Assembly (NCBI RefSeq): GCF_027244095.1
Contig: NC_069661.1
Span: 14,518,001 to 14,582,000, forward strand
Direction of reading: 5' to 3'
Origin: Hemicordylus capensis
Lineage: Eukaryota; Chordata; Lepidosauria; Squamata; Cordylidae
DNA: 64,000 bases
The notes under the pieces are model-generated. The model was not told the origin of the DNA. It made no database searches and worked only from the letters and a program-made list of their open reading frames with translations. The position numbers and the translations under genes are program-made. Below are positions 45,001-55,164 of the stretch, in pieces (position 1 is the first letter of the stretch; each line of letters opens with the position of its first letter).

Positions 45001-48000
45001 CGATTTCCAGGTTGCATGTTCAGACCACTTGCGGCTAGGACCTAGAGGAAGGAAACTAGACATGTTAATCTCTTGTGGGCAGTCATGAAGGAGAAGTGTG
45101 CCCACTTTGTGTCCTTACTGGCTCTGGGCTCTATCAAGTCATGGCCACAGCTCAGTGGCCTCAAAGAGAAATCATGGACCCATTTGTCTTGGTGCCAGAT
45201 GCTTCTGGACAGACATCCACACCCTAAAGGCACTGCAGCAGCCTTGCCAGTGAGTGGCTGCTGAAAGCGAAGGAGTGGAAGTCACATTGTTGGGAGACAC
45301 CCAGTGTGACTGCCAGCAAGACACTTGCAGTTGGGAGCTCAAGAGGGACTGTAGTGTTATAGCTGCTTCGTAGGGAGCACCTCCACTTATGCTACCACAG
45401 GTTCCTCTTGGTCTTTCACATACCTAGCTCTGGAAAGAGTTATAACTCTCACAGCTTATTTGCAGAGACGGGGAACTCTGCTTCCCAGGAAGATATAAAA
45501 TGGTCACTCTGGCCTTTTGTTTTTACAAGGATTGGTTTTAATTCACAGAATGGATTCTTCCAAACATTCATGCTTCGTAGGATCGTTCTTCGTCACTCTT
45601 ATGTGCTATGCAACTTTTGAAGACATGTTTGCCTCTGAATGGAACATGATTCTGCTTCTGTGCAGAAAACTCCTTGATTCCTCAGAATGGACACAGGCCA
45701 ACAGTTCCATTCCAATCTTGCCTTGTGGTGTGTTGGATTAACATCTAATTTGAACCCCAAGCACATGACTTGGGAAAGCAGCTGCTAGTCAGCAAAGACA
45801 GTACTGAGCTAGATAGAACAATGGTCTGACTCAGCATATGGCAGCTTCCTATGTTCCTAGCAGTTGCTCTCCCCCATATTAATCAGCACCTGCCCAAGGC
45901 AGAGAAATACAGCCAGGAAGAACAGGGAGGAACCCACTCCTACCTAGTTTGCTCACTCCTGATTGCATCGATCTATCCCCGGACTGAGTGAGCCAGACAC
46001 ACACACAGGGTGCTTTCCAGATGACACGCTATAACAGTGTCACTACTGTCCACCAAGTATGCTTTCATACTGCCTGTGTTTCGACAACACAGTCCCTGCA
46101 CTGTCAGCAAGGTGCTGTTTACATTTCTGAGGCCTTTCGGATTTTATCCTTGTGTTTTGGTCAACATTGGATGTTACGTCCAAAAAAAAAAAAAAAAAAG
46201 CTGTAATTTCCCATTGTAGGAACGTTGCACAAGCTATTTACGTTTTAAAGACAATTCTGCCAAGCCAAAGCATTTTACTGCTGAACAGTGTGTAATCTGG
46301 AAAGGGTCCAGGAGAAGTGATGAAACAAGGCAAAGGCAAGAATTCCCGGCAACCCACCCCCTCCTAGAGGTGAAAAGAAGTTTGTAAAGACTGCCAACAG
46401 CAAATGTTCCAACTCCTAACTATTCAGCAGGAATGCCTTAGAACTGGTGTTCCAATTCTTGCTAATGGGTGGGCTGGAAGGGGGTTATGGTGATGTTTTC
46501 ATTGCCAAGATGTGTATTCTGGGTTGTTATACCAATATTGGAATACACCACAAGAGGCTGGTGGCTCTAGCCTCTGCCCTCTGCCACCGCCTTCTCCAAA
46601 AACTGCTGCTTGCATGCTGTTGCCTTCATTTCTTTGCTATGTTCCTGGCATCAAGCAGGTAGATGGGGCCATTTCCTCTCTCCTAGCAGGAGAGGAACAA
46701 CCCATTTATCCACTCTCCATTGCAAGTGCCAGCAAAGAAATGAGGACAGCAGTGAGGCGGCAGCAAGGCAGTGGCCTTCAGAGTGAGGAGCTGAGGAGAG
46801 GGTTTGGAAGCCCCAGTTCTGGGGGCTTTGGTGCTAGTTCTTTGAACACATCTGCCCAATTATAGAGCTATGCCTCTCCTCCTAAGACCACCTCCTCTCT
46901 TCAGAATCTACAGCCAAACCTAGCCATTCATAGTCCAATTGTCAATGCTTTCCTCAGCTTTTAGGAACATAGGAAGCTGCCATATACCGAGTCTGACCAT
47001 TGGTCTATCTAGCTCAGTATTGTCTTCACAGACTGGCAGCAGCTTCTCCAAGGTTGCAGGCAGGAATCTCTTTCAGCCCTATCTTGGAGAAGCCAGGGAG
47101 GGAGCTTGGAACCTTTTGCTCGTCCCAGAGTGGCTCCATCCCTTAAGTGGAATATCTTACAGTGCTCACGCTTCTAGTCTCTCTCAGCCTAACCTACTTC
47201 ACAGTGTTGTTGTGAGGAGAAACCTAAGTATGTAGTACTCTGGGCTCCTTGGAGGAAGAGCGGGATATAAATGTAAAAATAATGATGATGATGATGATGA
47301 TAACAATAATAATCAACTAGGGCAGACCCTGCTTAGCTGAGGGGACAAGTCATGCTTGCTACCACAAGACCAACTCATTGGTGTGTTCAGGATGTCATCT
47401 AATCTCAGTTTTTTAGATGGAGCTACTATCTGTATATCAAAGATAGAACCAACTCTTCACTAATTTACAATATATCTACTCCTGTTCACCCGGAGAACAT
47501 AAAAATTGAACACCGATACAAAAGAAACACCCACAAGAGACTTCACCACACTCTAGTTTTTACACTCACCCAGTAACCAGGGCACACCTCCTCCAACACA
47601 ATTATTCAAAATAGCTTTTGCATGGGGAAACGCATACCCAACATCAGCAAGACTAGTTGTGCCCCATCATCCAAAGCTCTCCTTTCAGAGAAATATCTGA
47701 ACAGGCAACTAAACAGCCAGCATGGTGTAGTGGTTAGAGTGCTGCACTAGGAGCGTGGAGACCTGAGTTCAAATTCCCATTCAGCCATGATACTTGCTAG
47801 GTGACTGTGGACCAGTCACTTCTCTCTCAGCCTAACCTACTTCACAGGGTTGTTGTAAGGGGAAACCGAAGTATGTAGTACACCGCTTTGGGCTCCTTGG
47901 AGGAACAGCGGGATATAAAATGTAGATAATTAAATAAATAATAATAAAGAAGGTCTCCGGAGGACAAACTTCAGTCTCCATCAGCTACCAAAATGCATCT

Positions 48001-49211
48001 TGTCTTGCTATGTGCTTATCTCTAGATTCCCAGAACCTCCAAGCCCACAAATAGAGTCCATGCAAATAACCAAGCTAGAAAAGCATCCCTAGAAACAAGA
48101 GAATGTATAAGGTGTTAAAACCAGGTGTTAAAGCTATCCTCCACCGAGGCAGGCACTGCTGTTAAGCAGTTTCAACTCTTGCTGAAGGCCAACAAGTCAC
48201 CTAGAGATCTACTAGCAGATCCGGAGCCACCTTCAACTGGTTTATAGTATGTTATTCCTTTGGCCAAATCAGGGGCTCTCCAACTTGGTTCCACAGATGC
48301 TCCTGGACTACAATTCCCATCATCCCCAGCCACAATGGGCTGAAGGCCAAAGAACAATGGAAACTATTGTCCCACAGCATCTGAGGATTCCAGTCTGAGA
48401 ACCCCTGCATTCATTCCAACCACCGAGTGGATATTTTCTTATGTAATGTGCAAGCAAGCATTAGCGCTCCCTCTCTCTGAAGCAGTTTGGGGCGGGGGGA
48501 GATTTGGAACCAAGAGGTGGCAGAGAAAAGGAACATTTAACTCTTATACTACTTATTTAGCCTTTGCTCATGTCCACAGCTCAAGCTGACAGGACTGAAG
48601 GAGAATGCATCCTAGTTACAGTCTCCGGAAAGATGACCAGAAAATGCCTAGCATCCCACAAACTTTGTTGGGAGCTTTATTTGCTCCATTCAAATTAAAA
48701 AGGACATCTGCCAAGAAGGAGCTTGTAGAAGAAACAGCCTGTAGAAGAAACAGCCACTTTCCAAACTACTGGGACACCAGCATGATGCCTGAAATGTTGA
48801 TGTGATGTAGGAGTAACTCCTCATGACCCAGTCACAGCTCTTTGCACTTCTCATAGACAGAGGTTGAGTTCTGTACTCATCGGGACACAAACCTGTCTTA
48901 TTTCCAGTATTTATACCTCATCTCTTTAACACATGCACTTATACTAGAACACTGTTCATTGGTGGTACTATAAAGCCATAAAGAGATATCCTCACAAAGA
49001 AACACAGAGAAATTAAAAGTCCAACAGAAATCAGCTGGAAAACAGATTAGCCCTTCTCCAAGAAGAGCAAGTTATCCATTAGCTTGCTGGTTTGTGTGGC
49101 ATTTCCAAATAAATACCACTCTGCTTGCTTGCTTCCTTTACAAACTCAGGATCAACACCCTCCTATTCCAAGAGTCATAACAACAAAGAATCCAAAACTC
49201 ACAATTGCCAT
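38827..49211 (-). CDS. Galectin gene D (variant sugar site), 173 aa
   Basis: Minus-strand coding exons: 49203-49211, 44962-45041, 42270-42441, 38827-39087, all with GT/AG junctions and family phases. A single galectin CRD without signal peptide. In the core, CCFNPRF replaces HFNPRF (His44 of galectin-1 becomes Cys); Asn, Arg, the second Asn (LNSK) and the Trp (VWGDE) are kept, while Arg73 aligns with Gln. Exon 4 has 59 residues before FPNR, 38 more than human galectin-1. Intron 1 (4.2 kb) is filled with a MITE, SINEs and a hAT element. The frame is intact, with a recognisable promoter, so probably active. It points towards gene C. Closest relative is E by insert length and orientation. Confidence 0.9.
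39633..39751 (-). mobile_element. Sauria SINE, 3'-truncated
   Basis: Minus-strand head and body only, ending in AACCACTACACCATGCTGGC; the Bov-B-like tail is missing. Confidence 0.87.
40687..40948 (+). mobile_element. tRNA-derived SINE, anole SINE2-like, full length
   Basis: GGGCCACCTAATGGCACAGT start, box B GGTTCGAATCCC, body CATCATCTCATACTGCGTGG, tail GACACCGACTCGACC. The best-preserved copy here. Confidence 0.92.
41548..41882 (-). mobile_element. 5S-rRNA-headed SINE with internal tandem duplication
   Basis: A segment of about 37 bp (GACCCTTGGTCCATCTAGCT and following) is present twice in tandem at 41582-41655. Otherwise the usual tail and 5S-like head. Confidence 0.87.
42270..42441 (-). 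CDS. Gene D exon 3 (His to Cys)
   Basis: 172 nt. FAVNLGKDSDNIACCFNPRF, then LNSKQDGVWGDEMQHTLFPY and KRGDNVK. Acceptor TCATTGTTGCAG, donor AAG|GTGAGT. Confidence 0.92.
42517..42752 (-). mobile_element. tRNA-derived SINE, anole SINE2-like
   Basis: Tail GGTAAAGTGTGCCATCAAGT at left, box B (reverse of CAGTGGGGATTCGAACC) near 42685-42705. Confidence 0.87.
42855..42935. repeat. Short repeat shared with 43619-43690 and 58375-58455
   Basis: GAGGCAGAAATCTC followed by TGGTAAGGCTGC and AGCAATTGCACAAGGGAGGG. The copies at 42.9 and 58.4 kb are at equivalent positions in intron 2 of D and E, so those two descend from the gene duplication. The third copy at 43.6 kb is an extra. Confidence 0.65.
43619..43690. 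repeat. Extra copy of the intron 2 repeat
   Basis: GCGAGGCAGAAATCTCACAT through GAGGGAAATTTG, about 700 bp from the first copy and in the same orientation, pointing to a small tandem duplication or a dispersed family. A LINE-tail-like TTTGTATACTGCCC precedes it. Confidence 0.6.
44080..44215 (+). mobile_element. LINE 3'-tail fragment
   Basis: GACTGTGAGCCCTTTGGGGA, AAACCGCCCTGAGCC, GGGCAGTATAGAAA and an (AAT)n run: an L2/CR1-type 3' end as seen elsewhere in the window. Confidence 0.65.
44540..44845 (-). mobile_element. 5S-rRNA-headed SINE, near complete
   Basis: AGGAACATAGGAAACTGCC tail to CCACAAGACCAGCTCTCCTC head. It ends about 120 bp before gene D exon 2 in plus-strand order. Confidence 0.9.
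44962..45041 (-). CDS. Gene D exon 2
   Basis: 80 nt. VLAASGLNMQPGNRFQVKGN then ILLNAK. Acceptor CTTCCTCTAG, donor GTAAGT. Confidence 0.92.
45042..46010 (-). other. Gene D intron 1, first part
   Basis: 45042-45440 aligns with 60943-61310 upstream of gene E exon 2 and more weakly with B and C intron 1 (polypyrimidine side). 45797-45861 is a truncated 5S-headed SINE tail. No gene is seen. Confidence 0.6.
45797..45861 (+). mobile_element. 5S-headed SINE, tail fragment
   Basis: AGTACTGAGCTAGATAGAAC to TTCCTATGTTCCTAG; only the 3' end is present. Confidence 0.8.
46011..46306 (+). mobile_element. MITE 'L', complete
   Basis: The ends read GGTGCTTTCCAGATGACAC and GTGTGTAATCTGGAAAGG, inverted. It contains an A-run of about 18 (46181-46199) not present in the other copies. 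Confidence 0.8.
46307..46963 (-). other. Gene D intron 1, unassigned part
   Basis: No repeat or exon recognised. Short open frames lack domain character and no counterpart was noticed in E. Confidence 0.4.
46964..47382 (-). mobile_element. 5S-headed SINE interrupted by a Sauria SINE 3' part
   Basis: 46964-47175 and 47315-47382 are the two parts of one minus-strand 5S-headed SINE. Between them 47176-47314 is the body and tail of a plus-strand Sauria SINE (CTCTCAGCCTAACCTACTTC to GGGATATAAATGTAAAAATA, then GAT/AAT repeats). About 11 bp of the host SINE are lost at the join. Confidence 0.85.
47713..47948 (+). mobile_element. Sauria SINE
   Basis: AGCCAGCATGGTGTAGTGG head to GGGATATAAAATGTAG tail with AAT-type repeats. 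Confidence 0.92.
48270..48407. mobile_element. Palindromic hAT MITE
   Basis: CAGGGGCTCTCCAACTTGG ... TCTGAGAACCCCTG. Flanks no longer show a clear 8-bp duplication, so it is probably old. Confidence 0.8.
48408..49202 (-). other. Gene D intron 1, exon-1-proximal part
   Basis: 49015-49202, read on the minus strand, aligns with the start of B and C intron 1 (GTGAGT then TTGGATTCTTTGTTGTT). The remainder is unassigned. Confidence 0.6.
49203..49211 (-). CDS. Gene D exon 1 (Met-Ala-Ile)
   Basis: ATGGCAATT then donor GTGAGT on the minus strand. Position, leader (GGACTGCAGTGCAG before the start) and following intron agree with B and C exon 1. Confidence 0.83.
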
Positions 49212-49284
49212 TCTGCACTGCAGTCCCTTTACAGACCAACAAACAGACCCAAATTCAATTTAACTGTGATTCAACAAAACAAAG

Positions 49285-49311
49285 CCCCTAGCTGCCTTTA
49301 AATAGCTGGGA
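49285..49311 (-). promoter_or_regulatory. Core promoter of gene D
   Basis: The minus strand reads CCCAGCTATTTAAAGGCAGC then TAGGGG: the same TATA-like box as B and C, with the flanking inverted repeat reduced by one change. Upstream GTCATGTGATGCAG is fully conserved. Confidence 0.65.
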
Positions 49312-50429
49312 GAACTGCATCACATGACAAAGGGGTAGATTGTGATTAGCAGGTCAGCTCAAATCTTGAGAAGAAGGCAAGAAGGAGAGAATTAGTGTCA
49401 ACAAGCAAAACCTGGCCTGTTTTATATGACTGGGGATAGCTATGAATTAAAGAAGTGACTACACCTGGCTGGCACTCACTGAAAGGATTGTTCATTGCTT
49501 CTTTGGTCTGGAGATTCCCAACAGAAGAAAACATCTGTTTTGCACACCCAAGGCCCCAATTCAACTTTGAATCTCAACTTAAAGAATCCTTTTGTGATGT
49601 AAACCGCTTGGTGAACCTTTGGTTGAAATGTGCTATGCAAGTTTTCTTCATCATCATTTTCCTTTTTAGCAGCTGGCATTTTATTTTGCCTCATTCAAAC
49701 TGGGACTCTGAACTGTGCAAATGGTGGAGATCAGAAGGCCCATTTCTATGTATTGGAATCCAGATGGGATATGATTATTATCAACAACAGTAATGATGAT
49801 GGTGATATACTGCTTTTCAACAGAAAAGTTCTCAAAGCAGTTTATATAGGAGGAAGAGCATGACAGTCTCCTGTTCCCATAAGAAAATGCCCGCAGTAAC
49901 CACTAGGAGGGATTCTTTACTCAGCTGAAGAGGGACATTTGTTCTCTCATTGCTGAATATAAGAGCCCTCCCACTTTAAAGGTGTTCTAGAATACTATGA
50001 CTATGATTCTGTGACACAAGCATACATATTGTGGCAAATTTAACAGTTGAAGAGAATGCATGAGTCAAGCACTTCACTTTTGTACTAATTGTAAAATGTA
50101 AAAAAAATAATAATAATTGCACAGCTGGCTAAGTCAGCTTATTTGGCAGTGTGCACAGTACAGAAGAGAAGCTGTACTCTGTTAAAATTACTGCTTAGAA
50201 TCTTTACACACAAGTAGACCCCATGTACTAATTTGAGAACCTTGCATCCTTGCTTACGAGTAGACATTTACCTTGTTTGTTAGGCCTTCCATTCTTGCCA
50301 GTAGAATATCAACTTTATTTATGAGTAGACAAACTTTCTCACATTTTTAATTTATGAACTACAGAATGTTCAAGGCTTATCATGGTGAAGTGTTAAAACT
50401 CCTCCTCATCTTAACTATACTAGCATTAC
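49312..50429. other. Spacer between D and E, first part
   Basis: 49700-49870 carries a LINE-tail-like stretch (GATATACTGCTTTTCAACAG, AAAGCAGTTTATATAGG). Nothing else is recognised. Confidence 0.45.
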
Positions 50430-51060
50430 AAGGAACAAGTACACAGCTTGGGAGTGCTCTTGGACCCAGGCCTCACTCTAGTATCTCAGGTGGAGGCTAC
50501 GGCCAGGAGTGCTTTCTTTCAGCTTTGGCTGATTCAACAGCTGCGTCCATTCCGAGAAGAGAACGCTCTCAAAACAGTGGTGCATCAGCTGGTGTCCTCT
50601 AGGCTTGACTATTGTAATGCGCTCTACTTGGGACTGCCTTTGTACATAGTTTAGAAACTTCAGTTAGTTCAAAATGCAGCAGCCAGACTGGTCTCTGGGG
50701 TAATTCGGAAAGACCATATTATGCCTGTTCTCAAACAGTTGCATTGGCTGCAGATGTGTTTCCAGGCAAAATACAAAGTGCTGGTTATTGCCTTTAAAGC
50801 CCTGAATGACTTGGGTCTGATTTACCTTAGAGAGTGTCTTCTATGGTATGAACCCCATTGCATGTTGAAGTCATTCAGAGAGTTACCATTGGCACTTCTG
50901 GTGGTGAGATTGAACCAGGCCTTCTCTGTAGCTGCTCCTGGCCTATGGAATGAGCTCCCAGCAGAGATATCCTTTGTCTGGGCTTATTGTTGGCCTTCAA
51001 GGGAGCCCTAAAGGCTTACTTGTTTGGCCTGGCCTTCCAAGGTTTTAAAATGGCTTTTAA
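50430..51060 (+). mobile_element. L2/CR1-type LINE fragment (end of ORF2)
   Basis: Pieces such as LGVLLDPGLTL, SSRLDYCNALYLGLP, KLQLVQNAAARLVSG, LKQLHWLQ and FSVAAPGLWNELP are the hallmark C-terminal region of L2/CR1-clade reverse transcriptases. At least one internal stop separates the segments, so it is dead; the 5' part is absent. Confidence 0.88.
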
Positions 51061-52185
51061 GTAATTTTAATTGGTTTTAAATGGCTCTGATTTGTTTTTA
51101 TATTGTTTTAACCTGTTATGGCTTCAGAGAAGAGTTATGGCTGTGATGGGGCGGGGGATTGCTAGAACTGCATAAAGCAGCTGCAGACACCATTTTATAT
51201 TTCCACCACCATTTTCTCTTCTGATAGTTTTAGCAAAAAATTTAGTGTTAGTTCCAGATTGTATCTGATATACTGTAACCGTGAAAGCCGGGTCTTGTCT
51301 GGGTGGTGCACGACACCAAAAATACACACACACAGGGGAAAGCTTATGGGATTTTACTGCTACCAAGTAAGGCTTTTGGGGTTCACCCAAATCGAAAGCA
51401 AAGATCCCCAGTTACAGGTAAGTTTTTATACACAGAGGGTAGCTTAGTCATCTATCATGGTGTAACAAAAGTCTTAGAAGGAATGCAAAGCCTATCATCA
51501 GTGCAGATCCACCTTTGTTTACATCAGAATGAAACAATTGACCATCCCTTAACTTGTATCAGTTTCCCAACATCTGCAGTTTATAGCCTATCCCATTTCC
51601 CCATTCCTTGCCCCTTCCCTTATCTTCCTAGAGGTGTCAGTGAGTTATATGGGCCCCTTGTCTATGTTTCTCTTAGGGGAAGAGTAAGATACCAACAGCT
51701 GTAGCAGATTTACTCCTTAAGAGGTAAAGGCTACCTCCCTGAGCAGAGAGGGCTGGGGAATTAACCCCTTAGTTTCCAGTTTGGAAGAGGCATAGAGAGT
51801 TAGGGGACTTCATATTAAGATGGCTGTGCTGTGGTTCCCTAGGCCTTAGTTTTAGGTTAGACTGCCCTCCCAACATGGATGGTTTGCATGGGTATATCAT
51901 ATCCAATCCAGGCTTCTGAGTTCAGTACAGAGTGTGACAGCTGCTGTGCATTTTGGATTTGCCTGTGTAGTGTGCCTGTCCATTGTTCTAGTGCAAGAAT
52001 GAACCACACTTTGCTGTTACAAGGGAAGGATATTTAGTGACTTCAATATGGTAAGAACTCACATCTGCCCTATACATAGATAGTGAAGGGGGAGTAAATC
52101 ACCATTTGGGAAACCTCTTGGTGATTCTGAAGTATAAAAAGGCCACTTCTAGCATGAATAGTGCAAACAGAAAGCTTTGAGAAAC
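51061..52185. other. Unassigned spacer between D and E
   Basis: 51120-51960 has GGGTCTTGTCTGGGTGG and other features that could belong to an old LTR, but I cannot define its ends. No coding domain is seen. Confidence 0.35.
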
Positions 52186-52650
52186 CAAAGGAGAGCTGGC
52201 CTTGTGGTAGCAAGCATGAGTTGCCCCCTTAGCTAAGCTGGGTCCACCCTGGTTGCATATGAATGGGAGACTTGACATATGAGCGCTGGAAGATATTCCC
52301 CTCAAGCAGGAGTGTAGCTAGGGGAGAGGGTGCCCATGTTCACCCCTCTCCCTGCCAGCCCCTAGGAGTGAGGATGAAAATGAAGAAAATAGGGAGGGGT
52401 GGAGCTGGGGGGGGGCGTTCTTTGAACCAATTGGCTCAATTATAGCTACGCCCTGCCCTCAGGGTATGGAGCCGCTCTGGGAAGAGCAGAAGGTTCCAAT
52501 TTCCCTCCCTGGCAGCATCTCCAAAATAGGGCTGAGAGAGATTCTGCCTGCAGCTATGGAGAAGCTGCTGCCAGTCTGGGTAGACAATACTGAGCTAGAT
52601 GGACCAATGGTCTGACTCTGTATATGGCAGCTTCCTATGTTCCTAAAGGT
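52186..52650 (+). mobile_element. 5S-rRNA-headed SINE interrupted by a hAT MITE
   Basis: Head GGAGAGCTGGCCTTGTGGTA with the 5S-like block near 52228-52275; the tail ends CTTCCTATGTTCCTA. A 149-bp element sits at 52307-52455. Confidence 0.88.
52307..52455. mobile_element. hAT MITE, CAGG...TAGCTA family
   Basis: The ends read CAGGAGTGTAGCTA and TAGCTACGCCCTG; flanks CCCTCAAG and CCCTCAGG form an 8-bp duplication with one change. Relative at 59633-59802. Confidence 0.88.
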
Positions 52651-52671
52651 GGTGGTGGGGTTAGGTGAAAT

Positions 52672-53274
52672 TGATGTGTTTAGAAAACCAAAGAAACTCC
52701 ATGTTTGCCCAGAATACCTCATTCCAACTTAAAGTAACCCCAGCCCAGCTCAGGGACATCACTGCCTCTCATGATTGGTGTCATTATCTCTCTCCAGCTA
52801 AAATGTATCTATGAAACTTGCTGAGACAGCCAAGCTTCCCATTGTAAGAAAACCGGATATAACCCAATAAGGAGTCATCACCCGATGAACAATGAATCAT
52901 TTGCATGCGTACTAGATACTTAGACCACCATTTTATTGCCACGTACACTGTGTCTAGCGTGTCAGCATCATTCAGATTGTTTGTATAAATGTAAGATGCA
53001 CCTGTAACCAAACTGTAATTGGTTGAGAGCGTGAGCCTATTGATTACCTATTGCTAAACTGCAGTAGCAATAATGCCTCTAAATCAGGGATTCTCAAACT
53101 TGGGTCTTCAGGTGTTATTGGACTTCAACTCCCATAATCCCCAGCCTCAGTGGCCTTTGCTTGAGGATTATGGGAGTTGAAGTCCAATAACACCTGAGGA
53201 CCCAAGTTTGAGAATCACTGCTCTAAATGATTCCCACTGAGTCTGTTTTATTGACTAAGAGGTGGACCCAGGGA
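52672..53274 (+). mobile_element. Solo LTR related to 4363-4862, with a nested hAT MITE
   Basis: Starts TGATGTGTTTAGAAAACC and aligns with the LTR of the fossil at the left edge to about 53274, apart from the MITE at 53085-53220. The 3' end seems truncated. A fossil. Confidence 0.8.
53085..53220. mobile_element. Palindromic hAT MITE inside the LTR
   Basis: CAGGGATTCTCAAACTTGG ... CAAGTTTGAGAATCACTG, with the exact 8-bp duplication CTCTAAAT at 53077-53084 and 53221-53228. The uninterrupted LTR at the left edge gives the pre-insertion sequence. Confidence 0.93.
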
Positions 53275-53912
53275 TGAACCATATTCACATCAAAATGACA
53301 TGATAGAATGCTGTTTTACCTCTCCAACCACAAAACACCAGGATTCCCATGCTAGTGTAATGAAAAGGCATCACCTTTTCGTGGATTTTAAGGAGATGCT
53401 ACTAAAACACAAACTTAATATACTTGAATGTCATGTGGTAGTCATAACTGCTGTCAAAATTGGAATAAATCACCAATTGTGATAGCCCACGTTAAAAAAA
53501 AAAATAGCTAGGAGAATCCATCCACACCCAAAGGGTGTGAAAATGGGGAGCAATGTGGGGGAATATCAGGGAATAGAAATTTAGCATCACAGCTCCAGAG
53601 CTAATCTCCTCCTCAAACATAGGAACATAGGAAACTGCCATATACTGAGTCAGACCATTGGTCTATCTAGCTTAGTACCTCCCCCTGGTAACATGGGATA
53701 CAGCTTCTTAAATGAGAAGCTGAAGATGCTGGCTGGCCAACATGAGGATGTCATGAGCTGAAGGAGAACCTGGACCAGTGAGAATGTCTGGTCACATTGT
53801 GTACTGTTACCTCGCGGAGTGGCAGCATCTTATGAAGATGAAATCTGTGTTGCTCACAGAATGAGCAGGATGACAAGATCAATCTAGGGCAGAAACAGCT
53901 CAAGTGCCTTTG
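53275..53912. other. Spacer with a 5S-headed SINE tail
   Basis: 53621-53690 is the tail end of a minus-strand 5S-headed SINE (AGGAACATAGGAAACTGCC). The rest is unassigned. Confidence 0.5.
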
Positions 53913-54392
53913 GGGCGCTTTCCAGATCACACATTACAGCAGTGTCACTATGTGCAAAGGTGCACCTTAGGTAATTTTGGAGCCTGGACCTAAAGGCCTT
54001 TGGAGGCCCCCCCTCCCCTGCAAATTAGGCATCATCAAGCTCTGCCAGGTGACCACATCACCCAGGACAGACTAAAGAGGATTTGGAGGCACTGGATTTG
54101 GGCCCTGAAGTCGAGGGATAAGAACACCTCTGATTACGTGTCCAATAAGTGTGCTTCCGTACTGCCTGTGTTTTGACAGCACAGTCCCTGCACTGGCAGC
54201 AAGGTGCAGTTCACATTTCCGATGTTGTCTTTCAGATTTTATCCTTGCGTTTTAGTCCTATGACGTTGCATGTGTGTCTCAAATAAATAGCTGTGTTTTC
54301 CTGTTGTACGAGGGTTGAGCAAATTATTTATGTTTTCAAAATGATCCTGCCAAGCTGAAGAAATCTAAACAGCATGGAATCTGAAAAGTGCC
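53913..54392 (+). mobile_element. MITE 'L' interrupted by about 195 bp
   Basis: The ends read GGGGCGCTTTCCAGATCAC and GGAATCTGAAAAGTGCCC. The interior matches other copies apart from 53958-54150, which holds unrelated sequence starting AAAGGTGCACCTTAGG. Confidence 0.72.
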
Positions 54393-55164
54393 CAGGAGAG
54401 CCTCGTCACGGACTTCACCCTTCAGTGCAAAAAGGCAACAGAATCTCCAGCACCTGCAGCGGTGACCAGCAGAACAGCAAACCTCCACCTGCAGCTTCGC
54501 TCCGTCCTTTCCTAGATGGGTTATTTCATAATTTATTTAATATAAAGAGATCTTTTAAATTGGGGATGTTTAGCTTTTTAATGTTAGCATAGGGGGAAAC
54601 CAACAGCATGAAAGCTCATTTTTCCTTCCCTCTGTCTGGATTACTTGAGAACAGACTGAATCTTTGTGACTACAAGAGATACAGAGGAAGTAATGTGTGT
54701 TCTGTGCATGGGATGGCTTTAGGCCTTTATAAAGTCAGATCAGCAGTGTTGGAACTGATCCAACAGTGCTGGAATTCATGTCAGAACCACAAAATGGCAG
54801 AAACCGCCTGTTTCATTTGGCAAAGTGGTGTTCTTGCACATCACCATCATTCTGGCGACAGTAGAATGATGCTCTTGTGCAAGAACACCACTTTGCCAAA
54901 TGAAACAGGTGTTTTTGCACAAGAACTCCTCATAAAACAAATTAAAAATCATAGGATTGTCCAATTCACTACACAGAGTCCTGTCAACCTCTACTGAATT
55001 TCAGCCCTTTATTTTTCCATTTCCCCATTGACCTCTATAGGGAGCAACCCAATGTTAAGTCTGATTTCTGATTGGAAGTCTGACAGCCACAGGGGCCCAA
55101 GAATCTGATTCTGATATTTTCAAGATTGGATTTGGATCTGATTTTTTGTATATGCACAGCCCTA
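54393..55164. repeat. Foldback-type element with a perfect hairpin
   Basis: Exact 34-bp arms 54807-54840 and 54876-54909 (CCTGTTTCATTTGGCAAAGT and following), with a loop that is itself partly inverted (CATCATTCT/AGAATGATG). The right end CATATACAAAAAATCAGATC with TAGGGCTGTG (reverse) resembles the ends of the 28641 and 34957 elements. The left boundary was not found. Confidence 0.65.
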
